Assembly: GCA_002102555.1 (NCBI GenBank)
Contig: MCFL01000080.1
Coordinates: 1-64,000, forward strand
Source: Catenaria anguillulae PL171
Taxonomy: Eukaryota; Blastocladiomycota; Blastocladiomycetes; Blastocladiales; Catenariaceae
DNA length: 64,000 nt
Direction: 5' to 3'
Shown here: positions 1 to 11,988 of the stretch, piece after piece
How positions within the stretch are numbered: position 1 is the stretch's first letter
Layout of the letters: the number at the start of each line of letters is the position of its first letter
Notes under the pieces: model-generated
The model's input: the letters and a program-made list of their open reading frames with translations, nothing else
What the model was told of the DNA's origin: nothing
Database searches by the model: none
Translations under genes and position numbers: made by a program

Positions 1-606
1 GAGCAGCAGAAGCAGCAGCGGATGGCGATTTGGCAGCCCGGCGTTGCCCGTGCCCGCGGACCCTGCGTGCCCGTTGGATTGGGGGTGGGGGCGGCGCGTG
101 AGCGACACGGATGAGGACGAGGGAGGTGTGGTGGACGTTGGAGTTGGCGTGACGGTTGTGCCGTTGACTAAGTATGTACATCAAGGGACTCGAGTGAGCA
201 TCCAAATCCTCAAAAATCTCGACAAGACTGCCAGGGGCATGCATGAAAGACACGTACTCACAGTGATGCCAATCGACGTGGAAAACACATTGGTGCCCGA
301 CAATGTGGCATGGGCGGAACGTGAAAGTGCCCTGACCGGGCGCTTGACCCAATGCGGTGCAAATCCGGGCGCAACTGTGCGAGTTCGCGAGCTTGAAGCA
401 TCGCGCCGACGCACACTCTTGGCATGTATTGGAGGAGGCGCACCAGTTCCCGCGGGCACGCTGGCAAGCGGATCATTTCAATGCATGCCTTGCATCGCCG
501 CCTTGTGGGAGCGGACGCGGTCCGGGTGCGGCATGGCGGCCGACAGGACGGGTGAGGACAGGCGGTGGCGTGATGGCCATGAGCTGGAAGAAGGTGGTGA
601 CTTCAT
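1..606 (-). CDS. Cys-rich secreted Ser/Thr/Pro-rich protein, 3' part runs off the window
   Basis: The best-supported coding frame on the minus strand runs from about 465 to 262 and holds a cysteine cluster spaced C-x5-C-x2-C-x4-C (CQEC followed by ASARC). It is spliced by a clean GTGAGT...TTAG intron at 168-261 (94 nt, phase 1) into a Thr/Pro/Ser-rich segment (FNGTTVTPTPTSTTPPSSSS). That segment runs to base 1 and ends in a Leu run, as expected of a wall protein approaching a hydrophobic tail. The same cysteine spacing occurs in the secreted protein at 38851-39366, so the two probably belong to one family. The likely start is the ATG at 604-606, but that ATG is in another frame and stops lie between it and the Cys cluster. 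The N-terminus therefore needs either an undetected intron or a base error. Function is unknown; binding or structural roles in the wall are typical of such proteins. Confidence 0.4.
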
Positions 607-1581
607 GGTTTGGAGATGTTGAGTGGAATGTGATTAATTGAATGCGATTGACTAGGCTGAAGACCATCGGCCGTGTGGGATGTGAGCGGCAGGCCGTGCT
701 CGTATTTAAGGTTAAGGTTGCCCGTGTCGCTCATAAATCTGCGCCAAGGCCAAGACGCATGCAAAGCCTGGGCCCTGCATGGTATCGATATCCTCCCGTT
801 ACCGGACCGTACTGAACTGCTGTACCGGTGCGTATGGGTCGGAAAAGTCAACGTGAACGCATGAGCAGACCGCAAGTCGCAACGCTCCTAGTCACGCGAC
901 TTCCCACTTCAGACGCGTCTGTCGTTGTCGTTGGGTGGCCGCGGCAAGCCACTAGCGCGAGGGGACCATTGGACAGCTGTGGAAAGTACATATTGCGATT
1001 TTGTCCCAAATTTGCGTCGCGACGCTGAAGGATCGCGGATCAGCATCGCACGTTTTCAGAATCGCAGTGAACAAATGCACCGAGCACGAGCCACCGACCC
1101 TGATTTGTTCACAAAACGCCAGGATCGCCAACCGTAAATTTTGAACTGAAAGCACAATATTAATAAACGTTGCATGTGTTGCATCGCTATCGCTGCGGGG
1201 GTGCGTTGCATGTGCGGGACCGTTCGACCTCTGGCCAACAAGGTTTTCTCACGAATTTCGTTGCTCAAATCCATTATTCATATCCGTCCCAGTTTGTTTT
1301 TGACTGGCGCGAGTTGAGCTATTCAAGCAGGTCATGCTCTTTAGCAGCACAAGAGGCCGTCCCACTTGATCAGCGATGTCTTTCGACACAAGCCATGCCA
1401 GCGGAACTGAGGGATTTCTTGTCACTGAATGAACGATGGATTCCACCCCCCCCCCCCCATCCCCCTCCATTTCATTTTTCCTTTTCAACTCTGGGCAGCC
1501 ATTTGCATCCACGGCCGGGTATCGACTCGATATGCCCGGATTCACTCCCTTGCCCCCCTAAAGCGCAGCGGGCGAGGCACT
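607..1581. other. Intergenic, 975 bp, no gene seen
   Basis: This lies between the start of the Cys-rich protein and the 3' end of the SR-tail gene, both on the minus strand. Only short overlapping open frames are present. The AT-rich stretch near 1150-1170 (AATATTAATAAA) is an obvious composition dip. There is a run of 13 C at 1446-1458. Confidence 0.5.
1446..1458. repeat. Poly-C tract, 13 nt
   Basis: Uninterrupted run of 13 cytosines in the region downstream of the SR-tail gene. Its length is likely to be unstable between isolates and uncertain in the assembly. Confidence 0.9.
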
Positions 1582-4050
1582 TCACCGACGGTGCGACTGC
1601 GACCGCGACTTGCTCCTAGGCGCCCGATCTCTCGACCGCGACCTCGACCGTGACCGCGACCGCGTGCGTCGAGTTCTTGAACTGGTCTGGGACCGTGATG
1701 TTGACCGTGATCGCGAACGACGTTGCGACGAGCCGCGATATGACAACGACAAGGATGCCAACGATATCTCCGGCGGCGGATCGTGGCGCGTCAATGTGCG
1801 TTCAGAAGTCACCCTGGGTGACGTGAGCAGAGGAATGTGGACGGACCGCAGGGGCGGCGGCGACCTTGCGTCACCGTGCGAGCGGCGGTTCGAGTGGTTT
1901 GGGCGAGTCGGTGGTGCAACAGCTGCTGGAGAAAATGTTGTGAGCGAGAAATGCAAAGCAATCAAACGTTGGCGAGCTAAGGTACATACCAAGATTGTTG
2001 CGGGACACCTGCGAGCTCGACGCTGAGCCTCCCGCGTGGGCGTGTTGGGTATCATCGAGTGAGGAAGAGGCGTGCAGCAGCGACGGGTCTGTGTTTGCAA
2101 GTTTGGGTATAATGGCATCGGGTTTGTGGCCCGAGGCTTGGAGTCCACGTTGATGGGCGGCGCGAGCATGCACATTGGGTGATTTGATTCGTTGTAGTGG
2201 CGACGAGACAGTTGCTGGTGGTGCCGCATTGGTCCGGCCAAATCTAGCCTGAGCATGAGAGCGTTCCATTACCTCGCCCTCCTCCTGCTCTTCCTCCTCC
2301 ACGTCCCCTGCCCACACATGGGCTTGCCCATTTACCTCGATCGAAGCGGCCAATGCCACAGCCGCTGCGGCCCGCCCATCTGCGCTGACCAAGGGCGACT
2401 GTGAATGCGCTTGCGGAGGCGGAGGCGGCGGCAATGGCGGCGAAAGCAGCGCCGCGCCTATCCGGCGCGAAGCCGCCAACGCATGCGGCGAGCGTGAGCG
2501 CGCCAACGGCAATGGCGCAACACCTGGCGAATGCGCTTGTTGTGGTCGACGCACTGTCGAGCTGCTCGGATCGGAAACAACACGTGGCCGTGCACTCGAT
2601 GCTGTGGAAACTTGTACTTGTGCACGCATTAGGCCACCCGTGTGTGTTGTGGCCACCGCGGGTTTGGATCCCATGGCCCGCAAACTGGGCGACGAGCTCG
2701 GCGAGGCGGCGGGCGTGGGCTTCCGCTTGGACGGCGCAAGCTGAATGATTTGCATCCCGCCAACCATTTTGGCGCCGGTCATTGCGGCTGCTGACTTGGC
2801 CACGAGTCGGCCGCCAGGCTGCACGTGTGCCATTGTCGAGTGCGAGTGCGTGGCCGCGATTGTTGTTGGTCGCGGTCCCAAAGGCCCTGCGCTGCGCATG
2901 TGTACAGGTAACTGGCCACGTCCCGCTTGGGTGCGCGCATTGGCGTTGGCATCGTGATCTCTCGTGTCCGAGTCCGACTCGTGGCCATCAGGCAGGCGCT
3001 TGCCTGCGCGCATGTGACTGGGCGTGGGCGGACGTTTGCCTGCGTGCGACGCGTGCGGTGGCCGCTTGGATGCAAGCAATGGCGGCGGGTGTTTTGACGG
3101 AGCAGGTGGGTGTTTTGATGCAATAATTGGCGCGTGGTGTGGCGGTGGTGGGTGTTTTGTTGCCTGGGGTGCGGGCGGGCGTTTGGAGCTGGTTGTGGGT
3201 GCAGGAAGTGACGATGGTGGGTGTTTAGAGGAGGAAGCACCAGCGGAATGTGGTGGTGGTGGCCGCTTGGACGAGCTGCGAGGTGCCAGTGGAGATGCGT
3301 GCGGCGATTCGGATGCATGTGCAGGTGGTCGTTTGCCACCCGTTGGCGGCCGCACGGGCTCTGGTGATGGCGAGCGAGCGATATGTACGGGAGATGGGTT
3401 TGGAACCGTTGCAGCAGGAGGGGACGGTGGTGGCGGTGCAAACAAGAATGCGAGGCATGGGTCCGGGTTCGGGTTCGGGTCTGGAGCAGGTGGGGGTTCG
3501 TCAATGGTTACATCTGTCGGACCAGTGGGTGATTCTAGAGGGATTGCCGCTGGTAGTTGAGATTCAGGTGCATTTACCCAGTCTGGGTCGTCGTCGTCCC
3601 ACCACCCATCCATCATGTCCTCGTCGTCGCCGCTGTCCATGGGCTCGGCCATTCCCATGGCCGATTCGTGTACAATGTGCAGCGGGAGTGGATCGAGCGC
3701 GATGGCGCCGGTCACATCGGCGTGAAGGTCAAGAGTCGTTGAGTGTGCGACAAGTGGGATTGCAAGAGTTGTAGTAGAGTCAGAGTCGAGTTGGGTATCG
3801 TTGCCGCCAAGAGTGATTGAGAGGTGGTTCTCGGTGTCTGTTGTCAAGTCCGAGTCTGGTGGGGTGGTGCTGGCCGGGTTCTATTGGACATGTATGACAG
3901 GATATATTAATAAAGAGCTTCTGGAAGGTGTTGTAAATGGGTGGCAACTGGATCCGATAAATATGGAACAGATACGGGGTAAGATGTGCGGGGAGATGCA
4001 CACACAGTGGTGACAGTACGAGAGGAAGGGCGGCAGACAACGGCGGGCAT
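1582..4050 (-). CDS. Large disordered protein with SKRPP/SKHPP repeats and a C-terminal SR tail
   Basis: Proposed exons are 3976-4050, 1990-3880 and 1582-1925. The introns 3881-3975 (GTATCT...AATAG) and 1926-1989 (GTATGT...CCAG) keep one frame of 769 residues. The start MPAVVCRP at 4050 is the weakest point; the frame before residue 26 depends on the first splice. No folded domain is recognised. An acidic segment near residues 90-130 (SGDDEDMMDGWWDDDDPDW) is followed by about ten copies of a short K-R/H-P-P motif, usually SKRPP, SKHPP or GKRPP (roughly residues 190-320). A basic, Ser/Pro-rich middle follows. The last exon ends in a classic arginine-serine tail (RSRSRSRSRSRD). SR tails usually mark nuclear RNA-processing factors regulated by SR kinases, but there is no RRM here. 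A nuclear scaffold or splicing-linked role is inference only. Confidence 0.6.
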
Positions 4051-4288
4051 TCTTGATCAGGCGAGGACGAGTGAAAGCGGGAAGGTGTGACAATGGTAGG
4101 CGCATCATGACAACTAGGAAGGCAAAAGAACGAAATGAGTTGACGTGGCCAATTGGTGTCAGAGTAGAAAAGAAGAGAGATGAAAAAAAAAGTTGGGAAG
4201 AAGGAGGGACTGGTTTCAATGACTGACGCTCAGCGAAACGGCACTGTTGGTCTACTCGCCGCCGCTGAGATGTCGAATAGTGGGACGC

Positions 4289-5291
4289 TTAACGGCAATG
4301 TCCGTGCCCACCACGCCCGCCGCGCGCCACCGCGGACCGTCCAACGGCCGAAAGGCCGTGTTCTTGATGCCGTCCGTGGTACGCTACTGCAGGCTCGGCA
4401 CCGGGCGCCAATGTTTGATTGAACCCAAAGTCCCACGGGGTCTCTTGCCTTGGACCGAGCGATGAGGGAGGAGAATAGTGAATGTTCTGGAACGCCAAAT
4501 GATGGTCCCTCTGGAGCTGATACGCGTGATGCACTTGTCCTTGATAAAAGGCCGCAGTGGATGCGGGCGAGACTTGACCCGATTCCGGGGTGGAGCGTGA
4601 CGTGGCCAAAATAGATGATGAGGTGGTGACTTGCGGGGTTGGTGTCCAAAGGACGCCGAGCTAGGGATGTGGAAAGGGAAGCACAAGGAAGAGAAAAAAA
4701 AATTGAAAATGCAAGATGGAAAAGAGGGAGAGACACACACTGGTCGTGAGAGACTCGTGACCAATGTGATTGAGGAAGAATGGAAAGTGAAAAAAGAAGA
4801 GGGAAGGTGTGCAAGACAAAACTGTCGGACGGGAGGGGGCAAAAAAAAAGAGGCTCGAAAAGAGCAGGAACACATCAACATACCTCACCGCCTGCTCCAG
4901 CTCCAGGTCCAGTCCCACTTTGCCCTGTACCCTTTTGATTATGCTGTTCTTGCGCCAATCTCCACGGCGGCACGGCAGTTGATGCTGCCGATCCGGCTGC
5001 AGATACGTTGCGATCGCGTCCATGATGCTGCTGCTGATGCTGATGCGTACGCCGGCCGTGTTGAGCCACTGGTCCAGGTGCCGACGGTCGGTATCGATCC
5101 GTTGCTGACAGGGCCTCGGCGGGCCGATACGACGATCCGGACGAGGCGCTGTGCGCGCGGTCGCGGGGCAGGACGTGATCCCTGTCCCTGTCCCTGTCCC
5201 TATCCCTGTCACGATCACGATCGCGGTCGTTGCGGTCGCGCATGTCCCGATCGCGATCACGGTCACGTTCTCGAATGTCTCGGTCACGCAA

Positions 5292-5323
<32 letters not shown>

Positions 5324-6590
5324 TGCTGCTGGGCCGATACTCGTCGCTGCCACTTGTGCCGCCGCCGCCTCCTCCGCCTCGCCGACTGGAATGCTCGCTG
5401 ACGGACCGACTCCGACTTGCATGTGGTGATTGCTGATCCCCGGACCGTTGCTTGTTGTTGCTGATGCTGTTGTTTTCACGACTCTGTACCTTTGGCCTAT
5501 CCATCTTGTCCTTGTTATGATGCGGCTTGTCCCCCGCCGCAGTGGGATCCACGGGCGGAGGTGTCGCATCCGGTTTGCCCTCGATATCGCGACTCCAAGA
5601 AAAGGTGTGGGGCAACGACAAGGCGATTTTTCCGGGCGGATACTCGGGCGGATGTGCGGCAAGTTCGGGTGCAGAAAAGCGCAGCCTGTGCGGATCGGCC
5701 GCGTGCGCAAGTGGGACAGGCGGGTCATGCAAGACTTGAGGGAGTTTGAAAGCGAGCAAGAGTGAGAGCGTTGTGAGAGCCTGCCCGCGTGTCATGGACG
5801 GCGGCTTTGGTGGTGGTGGTGGTGGCGGTTGTGAATGAGCGTGCGTCGGTGCCGGTGCCGGTGCCGTGAACGTGGTCAAGGTGGTGGTCGGATGCGTGGG
5901 AGTCGGGTTGGAGATGGGGGAAGGAAAGTATGGGTCGATGGCGGTGCGGTGGGACCGGATGATGGGTGGAGGCATGCCAGGGTGGGTAGTGAGGCGGAGG
6001 CCATCGGCCAGTGTGTCGGCGGGGTTGACGAGGAGGCCGTCGCGGTATTCGCCCGTGCCCGGGTACACCTCGTGAGAGGAAGAAGCCGAGGCCGAGGTCG
6101 AGGCTGATTTGGCGGTTGGATTAAAGACGAGGTAGAGCGGGCGCTCAATGGTTGGGCGAAAGAAGGTGGCGAGGTGAATGAGCTCTGGGCGGATGAGGTG
6201 CGGGTTTGGGTTGGGCTGGGTGACTGGCGGGGGCGGGTGGAGCATGTCGTGGGTGGCGAGCAGGCCGCGCGGGTAGTAGCACTTGTCAAAGGCGGCAGCA
6301 GATGCGAGGGCCGCGAGGCGGGCGTCAATGTCCTTTTCGAGGCGCATGGCTTCGGTGGCGGCACTGAGGGATGTTGATGAGCCAGAGGCTGACGCCAACG
6401 CTGGGCTTGCGCTGCCGCTGCCGCTGCCGCTGCCGAGACCACTTGCACTGGTGACAAGTGAGGGCGGCGACATGCTCGAGGTGGAGGTGGAGGCGGAGCT
6501 GACGCTTACCCTGCCAGAGTCAGAGCCAGAGACAGAGACAGACGATGAATGTGAGGAGGAAGACGCAATGAGTGGGGCCATTGTCCACAT
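4289..6590 (-). CDS. Disordered protein with a long Arg-Asp (RD) repeat, function unknown
   Basis: Exon 1 is 4884-6590 and exon 2 is 4289-4660. They are joined in phase 0 across a 223-nt pyrimidine-rich intron (GTATGT...CCCTAG), which is long for this window. The product is 692 residues from the ATG at 6590 (MWTMAPL); the ATG at 6581 is an alternative. The N-terminal 90 residues are Ser/Gly-rich low complexity. Residues about 95-200 look more ordered: a predicted helix with LEKDIDARLAAL and a hydrophobic stretch around HLATFFRPTIERPLYLVF. Proline-rich and Gly-rich linkers follow. A long RDRDRDRD array (about residues 465-510) comes next, then Gln/His-rich sequence. RD arrays occur in RNA-processing and transcription-elongation proteins such as NELF-E, but no partner domain is visible. 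No recognised family. Confidence 0.6.
5170..5330. repeat. Hexanucleotide-type repeat encoding the RD array
   Basis: Plus-strand reading shows tandem CCTGTC, CGATCA and TCTCGG hexamers that translate on the minus strand to alternating Arg and Asp. The units are imperfect and change along the array, so expansion was followed by divergence under a constraint on the RD pattern. Confidence 0.75.
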
Positions 6591-7785
6591 GCTTGGAATG
6601 GAGCGACAGAGACAGAGACAGAGACAGAGACAGAAACAGTCGACCCCAAAGTCAGTGAATCCCGATCCAGCTTGCCAGCCTGAGGTTGGACTGGACACAA
6701 GATGTTGATCGCATGGATACCTACCTGCGGCGCGGCTCAAGTGATGAGATGCTTGGTGAGTGTTGTTGGACCCGGAGGAGGGCACAGCGTCACCACCGTC
6801 ACAGCAAGTCGACGGCGTGAGCAAGGGCAATCAGGCGAATGGGTCCAATCCGGCGGCTGCGTTGGATTGCCGAGAGTGGGCAGTGTCGTTGTGTCTTCAC
6901 ATGAGCATGAGCATGGTTTCCGTTTCCATTTCATTTTCTGGTGACTTGATCATGAATGATCACAATGAAAAAATGTTCAATCCTGGTGGGTCGCCCATGA
7001 TCTGCCCTGGCCTCCACAAGCTGAGTAGGTAGACGGAAAGGCCATGCACTCCAGCAGCGGAGTCTAACTGATTGTGCTGATGTGTACAATGACGAAGTCC
7101 CCGCCGACGGCAGTCGACCAGCTCGATGGTAAAGGGATGCACTGCACTCAAGTTGGCAGTGGCGACAGTGCACAACAGTCACCATCACGGCCAAACCAGT
7201 CACGGCCACTTGCTTGGTTGACAAGCATGTCTTTCACTTTGCCTAATGCATCGGGAGCCAATCGAGCCGACCCGTGAGTGTGCCGACTTGAGAGTGTCGC
7301 CCTTGCCTGGAGACGCGGTAAAGTGGCACGGGAGAGTCTTTGACTTCTTGACGCTGACCCCCACATTTCCGCAAGGAAACCACATGGACGCGTTCAAGAA
7401 CGCGAACACAACCCAACACCAACACTTCAAGAGTACAATAGTCCGCGGCTTGGCAACGCATGGTTCCACTTTGGGCGTTTGTGTGGTGACTGATAACTGT
7501 TTCTTTTGAATTGAATGAATACAAGTTGCTCGCTATATGTATACATTTCAACGGTTACGTGAGATTCCCTGTCAACCTTGTCAGGAGAAGCGAGGGCAAA
7601 GTTTTCGAGACAGCTGACAGGAACATGTACTACATTAATGCTCGATTCACGTGCAATAATGATTGTATATTTGACGCATGGCACCTTACTGCCATCTCTC
7701 TGACTACGAATACGAAATTCTCTGCTGGCAAGTCTATGCAATCAAGTTGAACTGCGTCAACCCGTCAAACCAGAAGAAAGCCACG
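6591..7785. other. Divergent intergenic region, 1.2 kb
   Basis: This separates two outward-facing genes (minus start at 6590, plus start at 7786). It holds a GAGACA microsatellite at 6605-6636, inside the likely leader of the minus gene. Short open frames occur on both strands (for example 6931-7224 minus), but none shows a recognisable motif. It may hold both promoters. Confidence 0.45.
6605..6636. repeat. (GACAGA)n microsatellite in a 5' leader
   Basis: About five tandem hexamers lie 15-45 bases upstream of the ATG of the minus-strand RD-repeat gene. In mRNA sense it reads (TCTGTC)n, a pyrimidine-rich leader. Confidence 0.8.
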
Positions 7786-9495
7786 ATGCCTGTACCTGAA
7801 ATCAAAAGTTTCAACAGCCTCCAATCGCCGCTTCCTGGGACTTGGACATCTTCACCTTGCAATCAAGAATCCGCATTATCTGACATCAATGACTCACCAT
7901 CTGCACCCATGGTCACGGCGCCTCCGTCACCATTGGCCATAACGGTGCCCCATCCGGTACAGACTTACTGCTTCTGCTCACAAAGACCAACAAGGTGCCG
8001 ACCTGACTTGGGATGACCCTCGTCAAATGGTAACTTGCCCTAGGAAAGCTCAGCACTGCCGCACGGCGTTGTTCCCCAGCCTCGTATCATTGAGCAAGTC
8101 GTAACCCACCCAAATGCGCCAGTCAGTAGCACAGCGGACTGGGTCGCACAAGTCAACCAACTCCGATCGCAATTGGAGGCCGAGGAGCGCACAGTTGGGG
8201 AGAAGGACCTCAAGATCACTCAATTGGAAACCGACTTGGCGCAATCACGTACAAGGGCAACCAACCTCGACGCCAAAGTCCAATGGTTTTCTGGCAAGAT
8301 GACCGAGCTCCAAGCGGGCCAAGCAGCGCTGCTAGCGACCAAAGCCGCCCTTGAGCAGCGCGTCATGGATCTTGAAACCCAACCGCAAGGGCCAACGTCG
8401 GATCAGGTAGCTGCACTGCAGTCCTCCCGACAAGCCCTTCAACGCCAACTGGTCCAAGAACAAGAGCGGCACAACAAAGCCTTGGCACGCGAACTTGCGC
8501 TGCAAGATCGACTCGCACATGAAATGCAAGCGCATGTGAGGTCCATGGGTGACATAGGTGTACAAAACCAAGCGAGGCAGACCCAGCTCGAGCGCGAGCG
8601 TGACGAGGCAATGGCTGCTGTTGAAACGCTCGAAAATCGGCTTTTGGAAAGCAATGGACGACTTGAATCGGTCACGGCGAGTGAGTCGCAGCTCAAGTCG
8701 GCACTTGACGCCGGCAAGGAGCGCGTTGAGGCACTCGAGCGGCTGATCAACGAGACAAGGCAGGAATCGGATGGTCTCAAGCGCCAGCTCGAGGATAGCA
8801 CGAAGCAGATTGAATCACAAAAGTCGAGTGACCAGACTCTCAGGCAGCAGATCGATGCAGGCAAGGCAGAGGTTGCAGCGCTCAAGTCAGGTGAAACTGC
8901 GCTCAACGCTCAGCTCGAGGATAGCAAGAGGAAGTCGGATTCGTTCAAGCAGCAGCTTGAGTCCAGCAAAACCGAACTCTCAAAAGTCAAGACGAGCGAG
9001 ACAGCACTCAGGACCCAGCTCGAGCAGAGCAAGAAGCAGTCGGAATCGCTCACAAAGCTGCTCGATGACAGCAAGAAGCAGTCGGAATCGCTCACAAAGC
9101 TGCTCGAGGACAGCAAGAAGCAGATTGAAGCGCTCAAGCTGAGCGAGACAACACTCAGGAACCAGCTTGAGCAGAGCAAGAAGCGCGAATCTAACTTGAC
9201 GGCTTTCGTGGACAAAGCAACCCTTGTCGAATCAGCGCTTAAGTCGAGCATTGCCGAACTAAACGAGAAGATTGCAGACCAGTCGTCGGAAATGACCCAA
9301 CTGTGGTCGCAACTCAGTGCCGCGTGTGCTGACGCTGACAGGGCGCGTGCAGACTTGGCTGCGGTGCGAAACCAGCTGGTTCGCAAGGAGTATGTTGGCA
9401 ATGTGATGGACTGGAACCAATGCCCTGTGTGCCAGGAATGGGTCAGGGACGGCGATCTAGGCCTTGCGAACCATCGTGCAGGCAGGGGGCATTGA
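7786..9495 (+). CDS. Coiled-coil protein with C-terminal Cys/His zinc-finger-like motif
   Basis: Exons 7786-7956 and 8044-9495 join in phase 0 across an 87-nt intron (GTACAG...CCCTAG with a CTGAC branch-like site), giving 540 residues. The start MPVPEIKS is chosen as the first Met of the S/P-rich N-terminus; an in-frame Met at 7678 would add 36 residues. Residues about 80-505 are almost all charged heptad-type helix (repeated QLE, SKKQ, ESLTKLL), so a long coiled-coil rod is expected. Within it lie recent tandem 14-residue repeats. The last 25 residues carry CPVC, then HRAGRGH at the very end. This is a C-x2-C-x12-H-x5-H pattern resembling UBZ or C2H2 fingers. Scaffold, golgin-like or ubiquitin-binding roles are possible, but none is shown. 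The gene has no frame interruption. Confidence 0.75.
9028..9153 (+). repeat. 42-bp tandem repeat inside the coiled coil
   Basis: Two nearly identical 42-bp units start at 9028 and 9070, and a third, diverging copy starts at 9112. Each encodes 14 residues (SKKQSESLTKLLDD), exactly two heptads, so copy-number change lengthens the rod without disturbing its register. Confidence 0.85.
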
Positions 9496-9642
9496 GTACG
9501 CCAAAATGAAATGCTTGTGTATGTGTTAACATGCATTGACGAAAGATATAACAACGAGAATAAACGGAAAGAAAGCAAGAAAACAAGAAACAAGGAAACT
9601 GAACTTGACACAAACCAACTCTCGTGAGACATGCACAAGCGT

Positions 9643-11988
9643 TCAGGCATTGCCACTCACGGCCAACCGCTTCAAATGATCCATAAACACCTGCAAACTG
9701 ACATCGTCCGTGAAAATCGCCTGCCCCTGCCCGCCCTGCGGGCCCACGCCATATCCGCCCAGCCCGCCAGCGCCACCCGCACTCATGTACGTGGTACTCG
9801 GGTTGAGCTTTGCCAACAAGAAGCGCGCCTGCGAGCTGTTTTGGTCACAGTCAATGTACCGGGGCACGGGGAACCGGTCGGCCAACAAGGAACGCGCGTC
9901 GGCCACGGGCGACTCGAGCAGTTGCTTGAAGTTTGCATATTCGGGCTGCTCGTGGTATTTGGCGGCACGCCACTCGGCAATGGTGGACCCGTGGTGGATA
10001 AGGATGTGGAAAAACGTGTCGAGAAGCAAAATCACGTCGGGCTTGACCGACACCGAGTCGAGCAGCACGGGTTTCGGGTCGCCATTGAACTCGTACGACA
10101 TCAAGGGCGGCTGGATCATGATGAGCGAGTTGTTGCAGTCCTCGAGGTTGAACACGTGGCGGTAAAACGCCGTCTCGTCGGGCGAGTTGTTGAACACGGT
10201 CAAGAACTGGGACCGCCGCAAGTGGAACATAAACTGCGGGTAAATGGAGAAGTTGTCTTCGAGCGCAAACGAGTTTGGATCGTCTTTGCGGTACTGCGCC
10301 ACGCGTGAGCACAAGCGAATCAGCATGCGGTCCAACCACCGCAACACATCGGGTGCGTCGTCGAGTTCGGCCTTGTACACGGCAATGCGTGCCATGAGCA
10401 CGGCCGCGGCCTCTTGGTCAAAGCTTGCCGTGATGTCGGGCGCAGACCCGTCCACAATATGGCGGGCAACCGTCGTGACACGAAGTCGCATTTGGCCGGA
10501 CGCGTGCTGGTAGTGCGTGATAAACTGGACCAGCCCACGCGAGCCGGGCGCAACGGGACCCGTTTGCTGGGCATTAGCCAGCTCAAAGTACACGGCGGCC
10601 GTGGTGCGCGGGGTCATGGCCGCAAATCGCCAGCTTGAGGTGCCGCCCAAACCAATCTCGGTTTCGGCCACATTGGCACCCTTTTTCCCGAGCGAGTACG
10701 AGTCGCCAATCAAACCGGCCACCTTGAGCTCCTTGCTGGTGACCACGTCCATGGTGGCATTAAAGGCCATGCCCAACTGATCCTGCGCGTCGCGCACAAA
10801 CATCTTGAGGAACGACTGCTTAAAGATGTGCGTGTTGAAGGAATCCGAGAGCACCATGACGCCGCCCGTGCTGCCGGGCAAGTGGCGCATTTCGTGCAAG
10901 CCGACTTGATCGTACGACCCAACAAACAAGTCGACGGCATGTGCATTGGCGGCGGCCCTGGACGCAAGCTGCTCAAAGTACTTGAATGCGCGCTTGTGGT
11001 ACTTTGCGTTATCCTTTTCAATGTCATGATGCGACCGGATCGGGTCCTTGAGTTCCGTGGACACGACCATGCCGGGACCTTGGGTGCACGCGCCGCCCAA
11101 GAACATGAAGATGCGCGCGCCGGCCTGCGGAAAGGCCGATTCAAGCAGGGAAATGGCGACTTGCGAGGCAACGCCCGTGGCGCGGGCAGGGCGCTTATCG
11201 GCACCGACGGGCCAGGGGTCGCGCTGCAGCGACTCGATGATGGACGTGAGCGTAAACTCGCATTGGCCCAAGGGCAGCAAGAAGCGCATGGCGGCACCTG
11301 CGGCGTTGGGTGCGCGGACCTGGGCAGCGGGCGAGGTGGCCGTGGAACCAGACCCACCAGCGGCAGCAGAGGCGGCCGGGGACACGGCCAAGCCCAGCAT
11401 TTCTTGGACTTGTTTGCCCGAGTACTCCTTGGATCCGCGGAACACGTAGGCCTTGTTGCAAGCCTCGGAGGCGAGCTCGTGGACTTGGACCATGGTGCCA
11501 AAAGTGACGAGGCCAACGAGCGCATGTGCCGGGATCACGGCCAGGGCCCCCAGCAAGGTGTTTTTCAGGGCTTGCAAGTCTTGGTCATCGAGGCACGTGT
11601 CGACGACAAAGAGGAAGATGGGCGGTGTCTGCGCGGGGCGCGACAGGATGTACTCGATGGTGGTGGAGGCGGGCAGCAGCTCGGGCGGCAGGTTGTGCGG
11701 GCCAATGTCGTGGTAGTGGGGCGGGAACGAGTTGCGCTGGAGGCAGAAGGGGCAGACCCACAGCTTGGCGCGCGGGTCGATCTGGCAGTAGGGGTTGAGG
11801 ACACCCTTGCAGGGCGGGCGGCACACGACGGGCTCGTAGGGGACGGGGTCCTGGGCGCGGGGCTTGAGGGGCGTGTAGAGCGCGGCGAGGGGCACGACGA
11901 GCTTGGCGGCATCGATCTTGGAGGCGGGCCAGACGTTCCACGACAGGCGCAGGCCCTCCGTGTCCTCGACCTGTTCAAAGTGCGACAT
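9643..11988 (-). CDS. SEC23: COPII coat subunit Sec23
   Basis: Intron-free, 781 residues, the usual Sec23 length (about 760-770). The N-terminus [20 protein letters not shown] is diagnostic. The zinc finger follows at about residues 56-82, with Cys pairs in VVCRPPC and WVCPFC. The trunk domain follows (residues about 115-380), then the beta-sandwich, helical and gelsolin-like domains; [20 protein letters not shown] is a typical gelsolin-region stretch. Sec23 is the GAP for Sar1 and, with Sec24, forms the inner COPII coat that buds vesicles from the endoplasmic reticulum. A Gly-rich insert precedes the conserved C-terminal [19 protein letters not shown]. The gene faces MDM31 head-to-head across 305 bp. 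The open frame is intact. Confidence 0.97.
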   Translation of the reverse strand: MSHFEQVEDTEGLRLSWNVWPASKIDAAKLVVPLAALYTPLKPRAQDPVPYEPVVCRPPCKGVLNPYCQIDPRAKLWVCPFCLQRNSFPPHYHDIGPHNLPPELLPASTTIEYILSRPAQTPPIFLFVVDTCLDDQDLQALKNTLLGALAVIPAHALVGLVTFGTMVQVHELASEACNKAYVFRGSKEYSGKQVQEMLGLAVSPAASAAAGGSGSTATSPAAQVRAPNAAGAAMRFLLPLGQCEFTLTSIIESLQRDPWPVGADKRPARATGVASQVAISLLESAFPQAGARIFMFLGGACTQGPGMVVSTELKDPIRSHHDIEKDNAKYHKRAFKYFEQLASRAAANAHAVDLFVGSYDQVGLHEMRHLPGSTGGVMVLSDSFNTHIFKQSFLKMFVRDAQDQLGMAFNATMDVVTSKELKVAGLIGDSYSLGKKGANVAETEIGLGGTSSWRFAAMTPRTTAAVYFELANAQQTGPVAPGSRGLVQFITHYQHASGQMRLRVTTVARHIVDGSAPDITASFDQEAAAVLMARIAVYKAELDDAPDVLRWLDRMLIRLCSRVAQYRKDDPNSFALEDNFSIYPQFMFHLRRSQFLTVFNNSPDETAFYRHVFNLEDCNNSLIMIQPPLMSYEFNGDPKPVLLDSVSVKPDVILLLDTFFHILIHHGSTIAEWRAAKYHEQPEYANFKQLLESPVADARSLLADRFPVPRYIDCDQNSSQARFLLAKLNPSTTYMSAGGAGGLGGYGVGPQGGQGQAIFTDDVSLQVFMDHLKRLAVSGNA

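Noticed and set aside
5151-5429. Val/Ala-rich plus-strand frame over the RD array
   Set aside because: It is the reverse-strand shadow of the RD repeat.
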